A stretch of 64,000 nt of DNA from Pseudomonas anatoliensis (GCF_017976235.1 NZ_JACVHC010000005.1:496001-560000), one strand, 5' to 3'; positions 34,772 through 44,752 are shown, numbered from the stretch's first letter. The notes: generated by a model from the sequence alone, not told the origin. Program-made: numbers and translations.

Positions 34772-37024
34772 TCAGGGCGCGTTTTTTACCTGGTAATGGC
34801 TGACCGTACCGTCGGGCATCAAGACCGTGAGGGTCTCGCCCGGCAAGCTCTGGCCACGCACTTCCCGCGCGGCTGAATCGAAGTTGGCCAGCAATCGAGT
34901 GCCATCCGCAAAGGTTGTTTGCTGCACCCGTCGATCGTCGCTCAACCACTCGAAAGCGGTCAGCGCCTGCGTTGCCAGACGCTCATGCAACGGACGGAAA
35001 AAACCGTCCTGCCGTGCCATCAGCGGCAATCGCTGCGCCAGCGTCGCCGCACTCAGGTGATACAGCGGCGGCACGTTGTAGAGAAGTTGCGTGAGTTCAT
35101 TCGCGACCCGCACGTTGCTCAGTTTCAGACTGTCGTACAACCAGTGATGGGTGGTGATGACCGAGCCGTGGAACACCGCCTGGTACAGCGGCAAACGGCT
35201 GGCCGGATCAAAATGAATGCGGCGGTACGGTTCTTTGATCGGCACCGGTTTGAAGAATACCGCCGGCTGTTCGGGCGGATACCACTTGCCGACGAAGTAT
35301 TCGGATTCGGCATTCTTGCTCATATCGATGTCGCCCCAGCCGATCACGGGCGTCTGCATGCCATGGGCGAACAGCACGCCTTGCGCCGTGGTCGCGTTGC
35401 CATCTTCAGAACCGGTGGGCAGTTGCAAGACCTGGTTGATCCAACGTGACGCCTCGACATTGCCCTCGGCATTTTGCGACTGCGTCATCGTGGAGCCGGC
35501 ACGGTAGCTGTCAAACACCATGCCGGTGGCATAGGCGTCGAGAAACCAACTGTTGAAACCGGCGGCGGCGCTGATGGCGGTGACGCGTTTCTCCAGCAAC
35601 GGCCGTACGCAACGCGGATCGGTGTAATGGCCCGACTGCTGGAAGCCGGTTTTCAGCGTGCGGTTTTCCAGCACGATGGCGCATTCAGTGTTCGCTTTAT
35701 CGCCCAGATGTGCGGTGGTCCAGTCGGGGTTTTCGGCACGGCTCAGCGCCGTTTCGTAAGAGTCATATGGCGCGATCAGATAACCGGCCTTCACCGCTGC
35801 GCGAATCACTTGCGGATGCCAGAGTCCGCCCTCCCAACCCTCGCCAAGCCCTAGCCATAAACGCGTCAGCCCGGCGCCCTGCAAACGTTCTAGGGTATCC
35901 AGCGACATGGTGCTGCCCCAGCGCGTGGAATCGGCGGTCAAGGCGCCCGCGAATTCGCCGGCCAGTTGCCCGCGAAGTACGCCATATCCACTGGCCAGCG
36001 CCTGCATGTCCGGCTCCGTACGGGCTTGCCAGGTTTTGCGCGCCAAGGTGTTGAGCGCGCGGTTGAAACTGCGCAGCAGCACGGTTTGCTGGTAGCGATT
36101 GAGCACGGTTCCGCCAGCGAGCATCTGCAAGGCTTCGTGATCCATCGCGCCGCGCAGCGCACCGGCCAGCGGCGTCTGGCTGCGCAGTTTGCCGAGCAGC
36201 GCCGGCCAGTTGCGCACGTCTTTCGCGCCCAGCAGATCATTGCCCCACAGGTAAACGTGACTGGCCCCCAGCAGCTTGCTGGCCTGCGGGGTTTTCTCAA
36301 GCTTGCTGCTCAGCGTTTCATAGCGACCGTTATCAATCAGCCATTGCCGGTAGCGTTTGGCCCCCGCCAATGGTTCGGCGTCGCCCAAAAAGAGGCTGAA
36401 CGTCAGCGGCGTCGACGGTTGCAATGAGGTGAATTGATGCCGCGCGGACAACGCCAACGTCTGGCCTTCAGCACTGAACAGCAACTGATTGTTGTAGGGA
36501 TTGGTCAGCAACCAGTTGAGGCTGAACCCGTCGTGTTCGACGCCCCATAGCGGCAAGCTGAGATCCTGAGTGGTGTTGAATGCGCCTTGGTCGAGCAGAA
36601 AACTTTGCCAGACCTGATCGCCACGCGGCACGTAATGCCCCTCGGCCAGCGGCCAGATCAAGCCTTTGCCCATGGCGCTGCCAGGTTGGCGCAGGAACTC
36701 CAATTCCCCCGGCTCACGCGCAGTGATTGTGAACAGGAGGTCGCGCTGATCCAGTTCGACGCTAAGAGCCCAGGCACCATCGTCCCATTGCCAATCGGCG
36801 CGTGTGGAGGTCGTCGTGAGGTGGCTGACTTTGTGCGCGGCGACGCCGGCCGAAGCCTGTAGCGTTTTTACCTGAGCGGGCGTTACACGAATCGACAGCG
36901 TCGCGGGATCGAGTTCGACACGCCACAACGGGTTTTCCAACACGGTGTTGGCCGAAACCCACGGCGACAACAACACAGCCCAACTGAACAGGGCATAGCG
37001 TAGAACGCGATAGATGAGCTGCAT
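34772..37024 (-). CDS. Large secreted protein, glycoside-hydrolase-like
   Basis: A 750-residue protein with a clear signal peptide (YALFSWAVLLSPWVSA/NTV, about 25 residues). An N-terminal beta-rich part (to about 240) is followed by what looks like an (alpha/beta) barrel: LTRLWLGLGEGWEGG, then FNSWFLDAYATGMVFDSY, where the Asp of FLDAYA is placed like a catalytic nucleophile in GH101/DUF5696-like enzymes. The C-terminus is again beta-rich. The substrate is unknown; I assign the family only tentatively. It is monocistronic. Confidence 0.6.
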   Translation of the reverse strand: MQLIYRVLRYALFSWAVLLSPWVSANTVLENPLWRVELDPATLSIRVTPAQVKTLQASAGVAAHKVSHLTTTSTRADWQWDDGAWALSVELDQRDLLFTITAREPGELEFLRQPGSAMGKGLIWPLAEGHYVPRGDQVWQSFLLDQGAFNTTQDLSLPLWGVEHDGFSLNWLLTNPYNNQLLFSAEGQTLALSARHQFTSLQPSTPLTFSLFLGDAEPLAGAKRYRQWLIDNGRYETLSSKLEKTPQASKLLGASHVYLWGNDLLGAKDVRNWPALLGKLRSQTPLAGALRGAMDHEALQMLAGGTVLNRYQQTVLLRSFNRALNTLARKTWQARTEPDMQALASGYGVLRGQLAGEFAGALTADSTRWGSTMSLDTLERLQGAGLTRLWLGLGEGWEGGLWHPQVIRAAVKAGYLIAPYDSYETALSRAENPDWTTAHLGDKANTECAIVLENRTLKTGFQQSGHYTDPRCVRPLLEKRVTAISAAAGFNSWFLDAYATGMVFDSYRAGSTMTQSQNAEGNVEASRWINQVLQLPTGSEDGNATTAQGVLFAHGMQTPVIGWGDIDMSKNAESEYFVGKWYPPEQPAVFFKPVPIKEPYRRIHFDPASRLPLYQAVFHGSVITTHHWLYDSLKLSNVRVANELTQLLYNVPPLYHLSAATLAQRLPLMARQDGFFRPLHERLATQALTAFEWLSDDRRVQQTTFADGTRLLANFDSAAREVRGQSLPGETLTVLMPDGTVSHYQVKNAP

Positions 37025-37113
37025 GGGGATGTCCCTTCTGCGTTAAGAGAAGGGAGGGTAAGGCAACTGGAAGCAGAAGTCGGTCAGCAAGATGTTGGTA
37101 AATTGTAGATAGC

Positions 37114-37179
37114 CATCGCCAGCAGGCTGACTCCCACAGTCGGAATGTATTTCCCTGTAGGAGCCATCCTGCTGGCGAC
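37114..37179. repeat. REP hairpin, GCCAGCAGGCTG family
   Basis: ATCGCCAGCAGGCTGACTCC and GGAGCCATCCTGCTGGCGAC as imperfect inverted arms, upstream of the secreted protein and after the RND permease stop. Confidence 0.7.
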
Positions 37180-37198
37180 GCGCGCAAAGCGCTCGCTG

Positions 37199-40100
37199 TT
37201 AAACCGCCTCTTTCTTCGGCTCGCGAATCTTGTACCAGGCCACATACAGCGCCGGCAGAAAGAGCAGCGTCAGCAGCGTTGCAACGACAATCCCGCCAAT
37301 CATTGCATAGGCCATCGGGCCCCAGAACACTTCCCGCGCGATCGGGATCATGCCCATGCTCGCCGCCGCGGCGGTCAGCAGGATCGGGCGACGCCGGTGC
37401 TCGGTCGCTTCCACCACCGCATCCCACGGCGCGGAGCCCTTTTTCTCGAACTCATCGATTTGCGTCACCAGAATCACCGAGTTGCGGATGATGATGCCGA
37501 TCAGCGCGAGAACCCCCAGGATCGCCACAAAGCCCATTGGCGTGCCGGTCGGCACCAGCGCCAGCACCACGCCGATCAGCCCGAGCGGCGCAACACTCGC
37601 CACCAGGAACATCTTCTGCACGCTGTGCAACTGGATCATCAGGAAGGTCGCCATCAGAAACAGCATCAGCGGCAAGACCTTGGCAATCGGCCCCTGGGCC
37701 TTGCCGCTTTCCTCGACCGTACCGCCAGTGGCGACTTTGTAGCCAACCGGCAGTTTGTCGGCAAAGGCATCGATGGACGGTTTGAGCAGTTTCACCAGAT
37801 CGGTCGGCTGGATCTCGTCGCGCACCGAAGCCTTGATGGTGATCGTCGGCAGACGATCGCGACGCCACACCAGCGGTTGCTCCAGTTCGTAACGCACCGT
37901 GGCGAACGCCAGCAGCGGAATCGACGTGCCGTTGGGCGTGACGATCTGCAGGTTTTGCAGGGTTTCCGGGGTACCGCGTTCGGCGCTCACCGCACGACCC
38001 ACCACGTTGATCAGGTAGATGTCGTCATTGACCTGTGTCAGCGGCGCACCACTGACGATGCCGTTCATCAGGTTCGCCACGTCTTCGGACGACAGCCCGA
38101 GCTGGCGGGCCTTGTCCTGGGCGATGTCGATGCGCAGCACTTTGCCCGGCTCGTTCCAGTCGTAAATGATCTCGCCGATGTGCTCGTTCTTGTCCAGTTC
38201 GGTGGCCAGGTCGATCGCGTGTTTGCGCACTTGATCGATGTCCTTGCCGCTGACCCGGTACTGGATCGGACGCCCGACCGGCGGGCCCATTTCCAGCGCT
38301 TGCACGTAACTGCCGATGCCAACGAAATCCTTGTGCAAGCGCTCACGCAAGCGTTGGCTCAGTGCCTCGCGGGCCTCGAAATCCTTACTGACGATCACCA
38401 GCTGCGCGTAGTACGGGTTTTGCAGTTGCTGGTCGAGTGGCAGATAGAAACGGATCGCGCCCTGGCCGATGTAGGTGCTCCAACGGACGATGTCCGGGTC
38501 ACCCTTGAGGGTTTCTTCAAGCTTGTCGACGGCCTTGCGGGTTTCATCGATCGAGGCGTTTTGCGGCAGGTTCAGGTCGACCAGGATTTCCGGACGATCC
38601 GACGACGGGAAGAACTGGTTCTGCACGAAACGCATGCAAAAAACGGCCAGCACAAACAGCAAAATCGTGATGCCGATCGCCCACCAGCGGTTGCGCATGG
38701 ACCACAGCAAACCACCGTTGAACGCGCGCCCGACACGCCCCGGCTCAGCGGAGTGAGGCTTCACTTTGGCGCTGAGGATGTGCACACCGATCACCGGTGC
38801 AAAGAACACCGCCACCACCCACGACACCAGCATGGCCACCGCAATCACCGCAAACAGGGTGTAGGTGTACTCACCGGCAGAACTGGCGTTGAGGCCGATG
38901 GGCACGAAACCGGCCACGGTCACCAGCGTACCGGTGAGCATCGGGAACGCCGTCGAGGTGTAGGCGAATGTGGCCGCCTGCTCCTTGGTCTCGCCCATTT
39001 CCAGGCGAGTGACCATCATCTCGACGGTGATCATCGCATCGTCCACCAGCAGGCCGAGGGCGATGATCAATGCACCGAGGGAGATCCGCTGCATGGTGAT
39101 GCCGCTGTATTCCATGAACACAAACACCATCGCCAGCACCAGCGGGATCGAGCACGCCACCACCAGTCCGGCACGCACGCCGAGGCTGATAAAGCTCACC
39201 ACCAATACGATCACCACCGCTTCGAACAAGGCACTGGTGAAACCGCCGACGGCTTCCTCTACCACCACCGCCTGATCGGACACGGTATGCACGCCGACGC
39301 CGACCGGCAGATCAGCCGTGACCTGATCGATCCGCGCATGCAACGCCTTACCGAATTCCTGAACGTTGCCGCCCTTCTGCATGGCAATCGCCAGACCAAT
39401 GGCCGGTTTGCCGTCGAAACGAAATTGCGGCGACGCCGGATCAACGTAGCCACGACTGATGTCGGCGACGTCCGCCAGACGATAGAAGCGGTCGTTGAGT
39501 TTCAAGTTGACCTCGGCGAGGTCTTTTTCCGAGGCGAATTGGCCCGAGGTGCGCACCGAAATCCGCTCCGGCCCGGCCTCGATCACTCCCGCCGGGGTCA
39601 CGGCGTTCTGCGACTGCAGGCTCTGCACAACCTGACGCTGATCGATGCCCAGCGCCGCGAGTTTGCGCGTGGAGAAGTTCAGGTAAATCACTTCGTCCTG
39701 CTGGCCGATCATCTCGACCTTGCCCAGCCCCGGCACACTGCGAATCTCGGCGCGGGCCTGCTCCACGTAGTCGCGCAACTGCCGCATGGTCAGGCCATCG
39801 GCGGTAAACGCATAGACCGATCCGTAGACGTCACCGAACTCGTCGTTGAATCCTGGCCCCTGAATCCCTTGGGGAAACTGCCCGCGAATATCGTCGATTT
39901 TCTTGCGAACCTGATACCAGATCTCCGGGATGTCCTTGGCGCTGGTGGTGTCGCGCAGGTACACGTAAACCGTCGATTCGCCGGGCCGTGTGTAGCTTTT
40001 CACGTAGTCGAGGGAATCGAGCTCTTCGAGTTTTTTCTCGATACGGTCGGTGACCTGCTGGAGGGTTTCCTCCTGAGTCGCGCCCGGCCATTTGGTCTGG

Positions 40101-40252
40101 ATCACCATGGTCTTGATGGTGAACGAGGGGTCTTCTTCGCGCCCCAGGTTGAAGTACGAGAACACCCCCATCAACAACGCGACGAACATCAGATACCAGA
40201 CGAACGACTGATGCTTGAGGGCCCATTCGGAGAGATTGAAAGAGCCTTTCAT
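37199..40252 (-). CDS. RND efflux permease, HAE1 type
   Basis: Proton-driven inner-membrane pump of 1017 residues. Features are the N-terminal segment with LGREEDPSFT as in TriC-like RND proteins, a first periplasmic loop, the membrane proton-relay region with ALGLLVDDAMITVE (adjacent Asp pair), and a second half with ALIGIIIRNSVILV and the C-terminal LLTLLFLPALYV. It is the last gene of a three-gene operon behind two adaptor genes, all joined by ATGA overlaps. Substrates are unknown; the closest layout I know is TriABC. Confidence 0.9.
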   Translation of the reverse strand: MKGSFNLSEWALKHQSFVWYLMFVALLMGVFSYFNLGREEDPSFTIKTMVIQTKWPGATQEETLQQVTDRIEKKLEELDSLDYVKSYTRPGESTVYVYLRDTTSAKDIPEIWYQVRKKIDDIRGQFPQGIQGPGFNDEFGDVYGSVYAFTADGLTMRQLRDYVEQARAEIRSVPGLGKVEMIGQQDEVIYLNFSTRKLAALGIDQRQVVQSLQSQNAVTPAGVIEAGPERISVRTSGQFASEKDLAEVNLKLNDRFYRLADVADISRGYVDPASPQFRFDGKPAIGLAIAMQKGGNVQEFGKALHARIDQVTADLPVGVGVHTVSDQAVVVEEAVGGFTSALFEAVVIVLVVSFISLGVRAGLVVACSIPLVLAMVFVFMEYSGITMQRISLGALIIALGLLVDDAMITVEMMVTRLEMGETKEQAATFAYTSTAFPMLTGTLVTVAGFVPIGLNASSAGEYTYTLFAVIAVAMLVSWVVAVFFAPVIGVHILSAKVKPHSAEPGRVGRAFNGGLLWSMRNRWWAIGITILLFVLAVFCMRFVQNQFFPSSDRPEILVDLNLPQNASIDETRKAVDKLEETLKGDPDIVRWSTYIGQGAIRFYLPLDQQLQNPYYAQLVIVSKDFEAREALSQRLRERLHKDFVGIGSYVQALEMGPPVGRPIQYRVSGKDIDQVRKHAIDLATELDKNEHIGEIIYDWNEPGKVLRIDIAQDKARQLGLSSEDVANLMNGIVSGAPLTQVNDDIYLINVVGRAVSAERGTPETLQNLQIVTPNGTSIPLLAFATVRYELEQPLVWRRDRLPTITIKASVRDEIQPTDLVKLLKPSIDAFADKLPVGYKVATGGTVEESGKAQGPIAKVLPLMLFLMATFLMIQLHSVQKMFLVASVAPLGLIGVVLALVPTGTPMGFVAILGVLALIGIIIRNSVILVTQIDEFEKKGSAPWDAVVEATEHRRRPILLTAAAASMGMIPIAREVFWGPMAYAMIGGIVVATLLTLLFLPALYVAWYKIREPKKEAV

Positions 40253-41313
40253 TGACTGTCCTCGTCGAGTTTCACGGCTTGTCCCGGTTTAAGGCTGTTG
40301 ACGCCTGCACTGACCACGCGCTCGCCGGCGCTCACCCCGCCGGCCAGCACCACGGTGCTGTCGGTGCGGCTGATCAGGCTGACATCACGCGGGGCAACGG
40401 TTTTGTTTTGTTGGTCGATCACCCAGATACGGGTTTTGCCGTCGACCTCTTGCAAGGCAGTCGCCGGCAATTCGATGCGCGGTTTGATCGCCGAGCTGAG
40501 GGTCACGCTGATCGCCGTACCGAGGCGAAACCCGGGCGGTGTTTCGGCCAGGGTCAACCGCGCCCGGCGAGTGCGGGTAGCGCTCTGCGCCTGCGGTTCG
40601 ATTTCGCGGATGACCGCCGTGGTGTTGATGCTCGGGTCGAGTTGCCCGGCGACCAGAAACACCACGTCTGAGGGGATCTGATCGACCAGTGTGTCCGGTA
40701 GATCGATGACCGCTTCCTTGATGTCCGGTTGCGCCAATGTCACCACTTGCTGACCCGCCGTGACGACCTGGCCGGCCTCGGCGTTCCACGCGGTAACCAC
40801 GGCTTTGTGGTCGGAGCGCAATTCGGTGTAACTGAGTTGATCCTTGCTCTGATTCACCGCCGCCCGCGCCTGCTCCAGCGAAGCCTGGGTGGTTTTCAGA
40901 TCCGTGGTGGCGATGTCCAGTTGGGCCTGAGCGCCGACACCACGATCAAACAGCGCTTGCTGACGCCGGGCATTGGCCTGAGCGTTGATCAGTTGCGCCT
41001 GAACCTTGGCCAGATCGCCCTGGGCCGAACGCAATTGGTTCTGCTGGTCGGACGGGTCGAGGGTGGCGAGCAGCGTGCCCTTCTCCACTTCGGTGCCGAC
41101 ATCGACATTTCGGCTGGCGATGCGCCCGCCCACGCGAAACCCGGTGTTGCTCTCGTAACGCGCCTGAATGCTGCCGGCGAAGCGCCCGAGGGTCTCTTCG
41201 TTGAGCGCCTCGACTTTGACCGACAGCACCGGACGCACCGGCTCCGGTGGCGGTTCGCTTTTCGAACACGCCGCCAGCATCACTGCAATGGACAACAGCC
41301 CCAGACGCTTCAT
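40249..41313 (-). CDS. RND efflux periplasmic adaptor, lipoprotein, second
   Basis: Membrane-fusion protein of 354 residues. The lipobox is LAAC at 13-16. The lipoyl/barrel halves (GSIQARYESNTGFRVGGRI and GQVVTAGQQVV) surround a coiled-coil hairpin of about residues 85-165. Start and stop overlap the neighbours by ATGA. It presumably pairs with the other adaptor around one permease; an outer-membrane channel must come from elsewhere. Confidence 0.9.
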   Translation of the reverse strand: MKRLGLLSIAVMLAACSKSEPPPEPVRPVLSVKVEALNEETLGRFAGSIQARYESNTGFRVGGRIASRNVDVGTEVEKGTLLATLDPSDQQNQLRSAQGDLAKVQAQLINAQANARRQQALFDRGVGAQAQLDIATTDLKTTQASLEQARAAVNQSKDQLSYTELRSDHKAVVTAWNAEAGQVVTAGQQVVTLAQPDIKEAVIDLPDTLVDQIPSDVVFLVAGQLDPSINTTAVIREIEPQAQSATRTRRARLTLAETPPGFRLGTAISVTLSSAIKPRIELPATALQEVDGKTRIWVIDQQNKTVAPRDVSLISRTDSTVVLAGGVSAGERVVSAGVNSLKPGQAVKLDEDSQ

Positions 41314-42413
41314 GGCTGCGCTCCCGGTTGCAGATCCTTGTAGGTGTTTTCGGCAATCTCGACTTTCATTCCCGGGTGCAACAACTGCCCACCCGCGACA
41401 ATGACTTTTTCCCCGCCGTTGAGGCCTTCGCTGATGATGACTTTGCCGATCAGGTAGCGCCCGACCGTAACGTTGTGCAATTGCGCCTCACCTTTGTCGT
41501 CGACCATCCACACGGCCGGGGCGCTGATGTTTTTGGTCAGCGCCGACCACGGCAATACCACCGCCGCCTTGCCGCTGCCCTTGGCCGTGGCACTGACCAC
41601 CGAGCCGAGTTGCATGCCCTGCGGCAGCCTGTCGAGGCTGACTTTGACCTGCACCGTGCCGGACTGCGCCGACACCGCCGGGGTGACTTCGCGCACGGTG
41701 CCGGTGGTTTTGATTGCGGGGTTATCGAGCAGGCTGACGACAATCGACGGATCCGCCGGGCGCTCGGCCAGCAGCGATTCATAAACGTTGAACACCGCAT
41801 CGCGCTCGCCATCACGGGCCAGACTGAAAATCGGTGCGGTGGCCTGCACGACCTGACCGACTTCAGCCTGACGCTCGGTAATCACCCCCGGTGCGTCGGC
41901 GATCAGCGAGGTGTAGCTCAATTGGTCTTTGGCATTGGCCAGTTGCGCCTGCGCCGCGCTCAGCGCACTTTGGCTACTGCGCAACGCCGCTTGCGCTGAA
42001 TCGTATTCGCTCTGGCTGGTGTAGCCCTTGGGCAGCAGTTTTTGCTGGCGCACGAACGCCGCGGCGGTCTGCTTGACCCGCGCCTGTTCGGCGACAACCT
42101 GGGCCTGGGCGGAATCGACGTTGGTCTGTAGATCCTTGGGATCGAGTTTGGCCAGCACTTGTTTGGCGGTCACCCGGTCACCGACATCGACCATGCGCTG
42201 GATGATCTTGCCGCCGACGCGGAATGAAAGTTCGGTCTGCACCCGCGCCTGCACGTCGCCGGTGAGGGTCACTGCAGCGGCATAATCCGTCGGTTTGACC
42301 TCTTGCACAAAGACCCGAGGCAGGTACTCCTGAGGAGCTTTTTTCTCGCCGCAGGCGCTCAACAATATGAACAGACTCAGCATGAGCGCTGTTTTCAAAC
42401 CGGGACTCGCCAT
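41310..42413 (-). CDS. RND efflux periplasmic adaptor, lipoprotein, first
   Basis: First gene of the pump operon, 367 residues. The lipobox is LLSAC near residue 21. The adaptor core is TGDVQARVQTELSFRVGG and the coiled-coil spans about 90-180. ATG 42413 is preceded by GGAAGGAG, better than the in-frame start at 42479. It is divergent from the AAA ATPase gene; no regulator gene is beside it. Confidence 0.9.
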   Translation of the reverse strand: MASPGLKTALMLSLFILLSACGEKKAPQEYLPRVFVQEVKPTDYAAAVTLTGDVQARVQTELSFRVGGKIIQRMVDVGDRVTAKQVLAKLDPKDLQTNVDSAQAQVVAEQARVKQTAAAFVRQQKLLPKGYTSQSEYDSAQAALRSSQSALSAAQAQLANAKDQLSYTSLIADAPGVITERQAEVGQVVQATAPIFSLARDGERDAVFNVYESLLAERPADPSIVVSLLDNPAIKTTGTVREVTPAVSAQSGTVQVKVSLDRLPQGMQLGSVVSATAKGSGKAAVVLPWSALTKNISAPAVWMVDDKGEAQLHNVTVGRYLIGKVIISEGLNGGEKVIVAGGQLLHPGMKVEIAENTYKDLQPGAQP

Positions 42414-42536
42414 GCAGACTCCTTCCTGTGTACGAACGTGCAAGTGTCGATACGACTGTGAGCTTAGAACAGGGTTCAACGTTCGCTCGCGAGTTCACCA
42501 CATTTCCCTGATGGGCGCCTCAAGAGAAGGAATTCC

Positions 42537-43733
42537 ATGCTCAAGACCCTCGCGGTGGCCAATTACCGCTCGATCAATAAATTGGTGATCCCGCTGGGTC
42601 GGCTGAACCTGATCACCGGCCCAAATGGTAGCGGCAAGTCCAATCTTTACCGGGCGCTGCGCCTGTTGGCAGAGACTGCGCAAGGCGGCGTGGTCAATGC
42701 GCTGGCCCGTGAAGGCGGGCTGGATTCAACGTTCTGGGCCGGGCCGGAAACCATCAGCCGACGGATGCGCAACGGTGAGGTGGCGATCGAGCCGACAGTG
42801 CGCCAGGGCGTCAAACGTCTGCGGCTGGGGTTTGCCGGGGAGGATTTCAGTTATTCGATTGCCTTGGGCTTGCCCGACTCCAACGGCCACTTCATGTTGC
42901 CGGAGAATCCGCGACCGATTCCCTCACGCTTCAGCCTTGATCCGCAAATCAAGCGCGAATGCATCTGGGCTGGCCCGCATTACCGCCCCGCCAGCCTGCT
43001 GGTGGACCGTGACGGGCCGATGATCCGCGCCCGCTCTGAGAGAAAATGGGACGTGCTGGCGCAACACACGCCGAACTTCGACAGCCTGTTCGATCAGGTC
43101 GGCAGCCTGCGCAGTTCACCCGAAGTGTTCCAGATGCGCGAGTTCATCCGCCGCTGGCGCTTCTACGATCACTTTCGCAGCGATGCCGACGCCCCGGTGC
43201 GCCAGCCGCAACTGGGCACGCGCACGCCGGTGTTGCATCACGACGGTCGCGATCTGGCAGCCGCGTTGCAGACGATCATCGAAATAGGCGATGGCGACGC
43301 GATGCGTGCCGCCATCAGCGATGCATTCCCCGGCGCGCGGTTGCATATCGAATCACAGGCCGGCGGACGTTTCGCCATCGAGTTTTTCCAGGAAGGATTG
43401 TTGCGCCCGTTGTCGGCGGCGGAGCTGTCGGACGGGACGTTGCGTTATCTACTGCTGGTCGCGGCATTGCTCACGCCACGGCCGCCTTCGTTGATGGTGC
43501 TGAACGAACCGGAAACCAGTTTGCACCCGGACCTGTTGCCGGCGCTGGCGCGGTTGATTATCAAGGCGTCGCAAGAGTGTCAGGTATGGGTGGTGTCCCA
43601 TGCGCGGCGGTTGATTTCGGCATTGCAGGAAGACCCGGAGTGCAATTGCATTGTGCTGGAAAAGACGCTGGGGCAGACCGGGATTGTCGGGCAGCGGGTG
43701 CTGGACGAGCCGGCGTGGCATTGGCCCGACTGA
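42537..43733 (+). CDS. AAA-type ATPase, RecF/OLD-like, stand-alone
   Basis: Predicted P-loop ATPase of 398 residues. Walker A is GPNGSGKS at 28-35, an LSDGTLRYL signature-like loop lies near 300, and Walker B is LMVLNEPETSLHPDLL near 318-333, followed by a His-containing switch (VVSHARRLI). This is the AAA_21/RecF-like layout. No nuclease or partner gene sits beside it, so phage defence cannot be claimed; DNA repair or housekeeping are equally possible. Confidence 0.8.
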   Translation: MLKTLAVANYRSINKLVIPLGRLNLITGPNGSGKSNLYRALRLLAETAQGGVVNALAREGGLDSTFWAGPETISRRMRNGEVAIEPTVRQGVKRLRLGFAGEDFSYSIALGLPDSNGHFMLPENPRPIPSRFSLDPQIKRECIWAGPHYRPASLLVDRDGPMIRARSERKWDVLAQHTPNFDSLFDQVGSLRSSPEVFQMREFIRRWRFYDHFRSDADAPVRQPQLGTRTPVLHHDGRDLAAALQTIIEIGDGDAMRAAISDAFPGARLHIESQAGGRFAIEFFQEGLLRPLSAAELSDGTLRYLLLVAALLTPRPPSLMVLNEPETSLHPDLLPALARLIIKASQECQVWVVSHARRLISALQEDPECNCIVLEKTLGQTGIVGQRVLDEPAWHWPD

Positions 43734-43750
43734 TTCCGAAACCGACACCG

Positions 43751-43857
43751 AAAAGATCGCAGCCTGCGGCAGCTCCTACAGAGGCCACGTCGCTCCGTTA
43801 TTTTGCGACGGACGCCGACGCCCTGCAGGAGCTGCCGCAGGCTGCGATCTTTTGATC
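43751..43857. repeat. REP hairpin, GATCGCAGCC/CGGCAGCTCC family
   Basis: AAGATCGCAGCCTGCGGCAG and GCTGCCGCAGGCTGCGATCT in inverted orientation around a GC-rich loop, in the convergent gap between the ATPase and the amino-acid binding protein. Confidence 0.85.
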
Positions 43858-43879
43858 TTTATTCAATAATGCTGGCCGA

Positions 43880-44752
43880 TCACCCCTGCCACTTCCCACC
43901 CTCAACAATCACGCTTTCAGGCTTGGTGTCATCGCTCAGTTCTTTACGCACATATTGGTCATACAGCTTGAGCAGATACTTCTCTTCACCGAGCTTGGCC
44001 AACTCGGTATTCACCCAATCGCGCAGCTCGATGTTGCCCTTCTTCACGGCCGGCGCAATCGGTGCCTCGGCGCCAAGTTTTTCTTCCAGCACGCGATAGC
44101 CCGGGTTCTGCTTGGCCCAGCTGAACAGCACCAGATTGTCCTGCGCGTAGGCATCGCCGCGGCCATTGGCCAAGGCTTGCAGCGACTCGGAGTTTTTCTC
44201 GAACTTCAGCAGTTTCCAGTCCGGGTGGTTCTTGGTCAGCCAGATATCAGCCGTGGTGCCCGTAGTGACGATGGTGGTGCGCGTCGCCAGGTCATCGAGG
44301 TTTTTCACCGAGCTGCTCTGCGGCACCAGGGCCTGCACCGCGACCTTGAGGTTCGGGTTGGTGAACTCCACCGCTTCCTTGCGCTCCGGGGTCACGGTCA
44401 TGTTGGCGAGGATCAGGTCGACTTTGTCGCTTTGCAGAAACGGAATACGACTCGCCGGCTCCACCGCAACGAACTCGACCTTGTTCTCGTCGCCCAACAG
44501 ATCCTTGGCGAACTGGCGGCCGATGTCGGTATCGAAACCGACGTAGCGCCCGGCCTCATCGACGAAACCGAACGGCGGCTTATCGGTAAAGACGCCAACG
44601 ATCAATTTGTCGCGAGCCTTGATCTTGTCCAGATAGCCGGCGGGCGTGGCGCTTTCGCTGGCCACTTTCGGCTTTGGTGGTTCATCGGTTTTGCTGCAAC
44701 CGACCATCAATGCGAGGCTCAACAGGGGCAGTAAAAAAGTGGCAGTTTTCAT
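43880..44752 (-). CDS. Amino-acid ABC transporter binding lipoprotein
   Basis: Polar amino-acid SBP of 290 residues with a lipobox near LMVGC (residue 19), so anchored in the envelope. The family core is GVFTDKPPFGFVDEAGRYVG and LANMTVTPERKEAVEFTNP. It is the last gene of a four-gene ABC operon (permease-permease-ATPase-binding protein), each overlapping the next. Relatives bind glutamate, aspartate or cysteine; the surrounding sulfur genes suggest a sulfur amino acid, without proof. Confidence 0.87.
   Translation of the reverse strand: MKTATFLLPLLSLALMVGCSKTDEPPKPKVASESATPAGYLDKIKARDKLIVGVFTDKPPFGFVDEAGRYVGFDTDIGRQFAKDLLGDENKVEFVAVEPASRIPFLQSDKVDLILANMTVTPERKEAVEFTNPNLKVAVQALVPQSSSVKNLDDLATRTTIVTTGTTADIWLTKNHPDWKLLKFEKNSESLQALANGRGDAYAQDNLVLFSWAKQNPGYRVLEEKLGAEAPIAPAVKKGNIELRDWVNTELAKLGEEKYLLKLYDQYVRKELSDDTKPESVIVEGGKWQG

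Noticed and set aside
37145..40255. 1036-residue plus-strand open frame opposite the RND permease
   Set aside because: It is the antisense of a clear RND gene, rich in His, Gln, Arg and Asp as expected for a GC-rich shadow frame, with no ribosome site or family motif.
42537..43733. Phage-defence system at the RecF-like ATPase
   Set aside because: No nuclease, methylase or other partner flanks it, so the claim would rest on an ATPase alone.
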